NCBI RefSeq assembly: GCF_012489685.1
Contig: NC_080042.1
Coordinates: forward strand, 3,288,501 to 3,352,500
Source: Lotus japonicus
Taxonomy: Eukaryota; Streptophyta; Magnoliopsida; Fabales; Fabaceae
Length of the DNA stretch: 64,000 nt
Reading direction: 5' to 3'
Position numbers and translations under genes: made by a program. Positions within the stretch are counted from its first letter, which is position 1, and each line of letters starts with the position of its first letter. Below the pieces are notes generated by a model, which was not told where the DNA came from, ran no database searches, and saw only the letters and a program-made list of their open reading frames with translations. Positions 57,956 to 64,000 of the stretch are shown piece after piece.

Positions 57956-59975
57956 CCCACCATGCCTTGGCAAGGAACAGATGACTTGCCGGCTTAGGTT
58001 CCTTTGGCTTTCTTCTTTTTCTTTTTCAGCAGGGAGATCGTGGCTCTGGTCCCTCCATCCGTGCCAGGATCAGCCTCTTTGGATTTGTGGGATTCCTTCG
58101 TTAGGGAAGGGAGAGCGGTGTTGTTGGTAGAACCCGGCGCCGGCTCGTCAATCTCCGGAGGAATGACGGCGTCAGGCGTTGGCTCGCTGGACCCAGGAGC
58201 AGCAATGTCTGGCGTTGTCCCGCCAGCCTCAGGAGAGGCAGTGTCGATTGTAGATCCTGGCGCAAGCTCAACCGATGTGGACCCTCTGACCTGTTTCTTT
58301 GGGGGACGGATGGTGGTCTCAGCGTCAGCATCCACAGCAGCGCGCTTTCTCTTACTTCCTTTAGTATTGAAGACAGGTGGAAACTCGAACGCTTTGGCGG
58401 CCTAGGAACGCTCCAGTTCGACCTTAGTGAAATTAATTCCTCCTAGGAATGAGCTGAGGGTGTTCTTGCGAGCGGCTTCGAGCAACTGTGAGCACTCAAG
58501 GACCGGAAGCCCAGCAAGAAAGCTAAGGATGATTTTATCTTCATCATTCAGCGACGAATCTGATGGCAACTGAACAACGCAGCGGCTCTTGGTCTAGTAG
58601 AAAGGAAACAGGGCAGTCTTGTCTCGAATGGTGAAAGCTTCAAGGTAAGTGGGATGCACGGTTATGCGGAAGTACCGGCGCTCAGGCCCCATCTTCACGT
58701 TTCTCTTGTAGGGGTGAAGACGCTGACGGCTTGTGCGCAATTTCAGAGAAACCCACCCTGGGGTTTTGGTTTTTAAAGACTTTGGCTCCACGACGTAAAA
58801 GTAAAAGAAGTGGGCGGCTTTTGGTTCAAGACCAACGACGTTGCAAAGAATCTCAAAACACTGAATGAAGGCCCGGGCATTCTGATGGAGTTGGCATGGG
58901 GACACATTGATTTCCCTCATAACTTGGCGAAGAAAGGGGGAGAAAGGCAATTTGATTCCCAGGTCGAGGAACAAATATTCGTAGACGTAAAAGAAGTGGT
59001 GTCTCTCCACGCCATGGTCAACCGTACGGTGCTGCCAGGGCCGGCGAATCGTTGGGCACCTTCCGGTGACAAGAATGTCTTCAAGAGATTTCTCGTAACA
59101 AAGCCCACTGGCCTGGCGGGCCGTCTCAGTAACGAACTCATCAGAGGACAGCTCAGAAGGCTGACAAATGGCCTCCTGAACGGGGGTTTTATTCGTGGAC
59201 TTGGGAAGGGTGGCAAACACTCGGCGCCAGAAGGTGACAATTCCTCCCCCCCCCCCCCCCCGCCAAGGGGAAGTCCTCCGGAGGGAGGAGGGTCAACCAG
59301 AGGCGAAGATGCAGGAGCAGTGCTTCGGGATCGAGAAGATTTTTTTGTACGGCGTGGGGAAGTCATTCTTGCCAAGGGAAAAAGTGAGGATGAAAATGGA
59401 AGAGGGTGCTAGGGTGTCAATTTTAGTAGGTTATGAGGATTCCAGAAGTGGTGAATGATGGAGCAAGGGGGATTTTAAAAGTTAGGGTGAGTAGCGGTTG
59501 GGAAATCGTGTCCCATCGTGGCAAGATGAAATGATTACTAAGGGGAGCGTGACGCGGATTTTGGGGGAACGGGAAGGAAACATTAAATGAAAAGTTACAA
59601 CGGTTGAAGTTCATTGGTTTGAATTCAAATTGACAGGTTTTATTATGATTTGAAGGGACATATCAGAGATAGCGGTTGAGATTCTACAGATTCGTTGACC
59701 TTTGTATTATTTTAGTATATTACATGTGGCTTACACGCGTCAAGCCATCATGGTCCATGGCGATCACTGCTCAAGCGGGGCGAGGGAGCCAAGCACAGTC
59801 GCCACAAGCCCACTTGTGGACTCGTGGGACCGAAGAAACTTGCTAGGGAAACCAAAAAATCAGTCTTAGGCTTTAGTTATCGAGCCATGTTGGCGATTGT
59901 CTGAGTCATTAGGCTTTAGCGTTAGTTAGTTTTCTCATGATCGTCGCCTCAGGTTTCTTCGAGCTCGGTGTCTTG

Positions 59976-60299
59976 TGGACTAGGCGAGACCCTAGGGTCC
60001 CTCGCCCAGGCGCGCCAGCCAAGGGCGTCGAGCAAGCCAGGAAATTGGGCCTTCTCCCGGGAGGCCCAACCGGCCCATTAAGAGAAGATAGGGGCACCAA
60101 GCCCAAGCCCAACCCCAAAATCTATAAATAAGGGACGGTTACCAATTGTAAGGGACTCGTAGCTCATTTGAGAAATAACAAGATTGAAATTCATTTACTT
60201 TCTCTCTAAGCGGTTACGTTCTTACTTTCTCTAGATTCTCACATCACGATCATTTCACTCTTGGTACCGTACCTCATCTCTATGTTCTTGGATGGAACA
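59976..60299 (+). repeat. 3' LTR of the Tat-type element
   Basis: 324 bp, TGGACT...GGAACA, followed by TSD ATTTA. TATA-like CTATAAATAAGG at about 60122. It ends 532 bp before the P450 start codon and on the same strand. Confidence 0.92.
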
Positions 60300-60831
60300 A
60301 TTTAAATTATGATGATATATGTTATCATTTTTTTTTGTCGCATATTTATCTCTTTAAATATTAATTACCGAATATTATATTTATCTTTTAAATTTTAATG
60401 ATTGAAAAATTATTTTTAGAAAAATTAAATATCATTTAACACTTTTTTTAATATTTTAGTATTAAAATATTATATTTTAATACTAAGATATAATATAATA
60501 TTTTAGTATAAAAATATAATATAATATTTTAATATTAAAATATAAGAAAATGAAGAGGTGGAAAGTTGTAGTTGTCGCATAACTTATCCATTATACATGT
60601 TTCTTTCTATCTTTAAAAAAAATATAGACACCCACATTCATGCAATTAATTTTTCTTTCTATCTTTTTTTATTACATCGTACTATATATATTTTGCTGGG
60701 CACAGCTAGCCACTTAACGTACAGAACCACTTATAAGTTGTGTTGCTACCTAGTTTAAACAAACCGCACGGAGCAACAGATTCTTCAGCCTTCTCTTACA
60801 GCAGCAGATAAAATATTATAGCTACTATACA
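60300..60831 (+). promoter_or_regulatory. Upstream region of the P450 gene
   Basis: Very AT-rich. About 60440-60545 is an array of TTAATATTTTAGTAT-like repeats on both strands. A TATA box candidate, CTATATATATTTT, lies at about 60682-60694, some 140 bp before the ATG. No other gene here. Confidence 0.55.

Positions 60832-64000
<3,169 letters not shown>

Larger units (their letters stand above)
51481..59375 (-). pseudogene. Antisense ORF of the Tat-type element (Transposase_28-like), split by Gypsy element 3
   Basis: Two blocks on the minus strand, 57961-59375 and 51481-52577. N-terminal: a Ser/Pro-rich start with a C run (about 59247-59262 on +) that shifts the frame. Then comes a domain at 58594-59220 (FLDLGIKLPFSPFLRQVM, NARAFIQCFEILC) resembling PF04195, putative gypsy type transposon. 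A Lys-rich, Pro/Thr-rich linker follows, and after the insertion a long coiled coil (ERMKDLEDELDDL, then stop, then further heptads) ending at 51481. With the insertion and one CCCAC copy discounted the frame continues across the junction. Function of this protein class is unknown. At least one frameshift and three stops. Confidence 0.8.
47413..60299 (+). mobile_element. Decayed Tat-type Gypsy element with an antisense ORF (12,887 bp with nested insertion)
   Basis: The LTRs, 47413-47730 (318 bp) and 59976-60299 (324 bp), start TGGACT and end GGAACA. A perfect TSD ATTTA lies at 47408-47412 and 60300-60304. The region right after the 5' LTR, TGGCGTCGTCTGTGGGGA (47733-47750), sits at the primer site and resembles that of Tat-type elements. 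The LTRs differ at roughly two dozen positions, so this element is clearly older than the one nested in it. Gag and protease are on +; RT, RNase H and integrase are missing beyond the first RT residues. An antisense ORF occupies the 3' half, as in Grande-like Tat elements. No clear polypurine tract precedes the 3' LTR. Confidence 0.9.

Noticed and set aside
58810..59412. 200-codon plus-strand ORF
   Set aside because: It is the shadow of the minus-strand Transposase_28-like ORF, whose composition and motifs are the meaningful ones.

Overview
This is plant nuclear DNA, most likely from a eudicot and possibly a legume. Two intron-bearing host genes flank about 50 kb of nested transposable elements. 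The plant assignment is firm, because the window has GT-AG introns, plant-type Copia and Gypsy elements with tRNA-iMet primer sites, Helitrons, and a brassinosteroid-type P450. The legume assignment is only an impression. I saw no tRNA, rRNA or prokaryotic features.

Layout. (1) 1-9078, + strand: the 3' two-thirds of a PX / sorting-nexin-C gene, 11 exons that join in frame. Its introns hold a 106-bp hAT-like MITE, an old antisense LINE relic and a 194-bp solo LTR. (2) 10738-16335: a young Copia element with equal 527-bp LTRs, a TGGTT target-site duplication (TSD) and one internal stop. (3) 17107-25294, - strand: a broken Helitron with its 3' hairpin and PIF1-like helicase. It is interrupted by a Mutator-like MITE (17341-17629) and by a non-coding LTR element in LTR-internal-LTR-internal-LTR form (18873-25103). 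That array itself carries a 1063-bp solo LTR (23699-24761). (4) 25295-35818: Gypsy element 1, with 4-kb LTRs and only gag left. (5) 35824-46264: a broken LINE, split by Gypsy element 2 (36427-44042). (6) A second Helitron-like 3' end at 46977-47002. (7) 47413-60299: a decayed Tat-type Gypsy element with gag-protease on + and an antisense Transposase_28-type ORF on -. That ORF is split by Gypsy element 3 (52583-57955), which has only 223 bp between its LTRs. (8) 60832 to the end, + strand: a CYP85-clan (CYP724-like) P450, seven exons visible, with the heme-binding exon beyond the window. Most insertions were fixed to the base by their TSDs, and four of them also by the interrupted reading frame.

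Most interesting signal. Gypsy elements 1, 2 and 3 each carry arrays of short hairpins in the LTR, downstream of the inferred or likely transcription start and downstream of a similar GTRAGGGC splice donor. Within each array the loops are conserved (CGTGAGA; GAGAT), or the recurring hairpins share stems, and several stems change on both sides so that pairing is kept. In element 1 a TACTAAC branch site and CAG acceptor sit just before the gag ATG. Splicing would therefore remove the hairpins and the primer site from the gag message and leave them only in full-length RNA. Element 2 has a second such array in its internal region (loop GGATGGA), and the non-coding element at 18873-25103 has one too. 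I infer a structured packaging, dimerisation or silencing signal; the sequence alone cannot say which. Separately, the Copia element and the non-coding element lack the usual primer site. Each instead has 14-15 nt, starting 2 nt after the LTR, that is perfectly complementary to its own U5.
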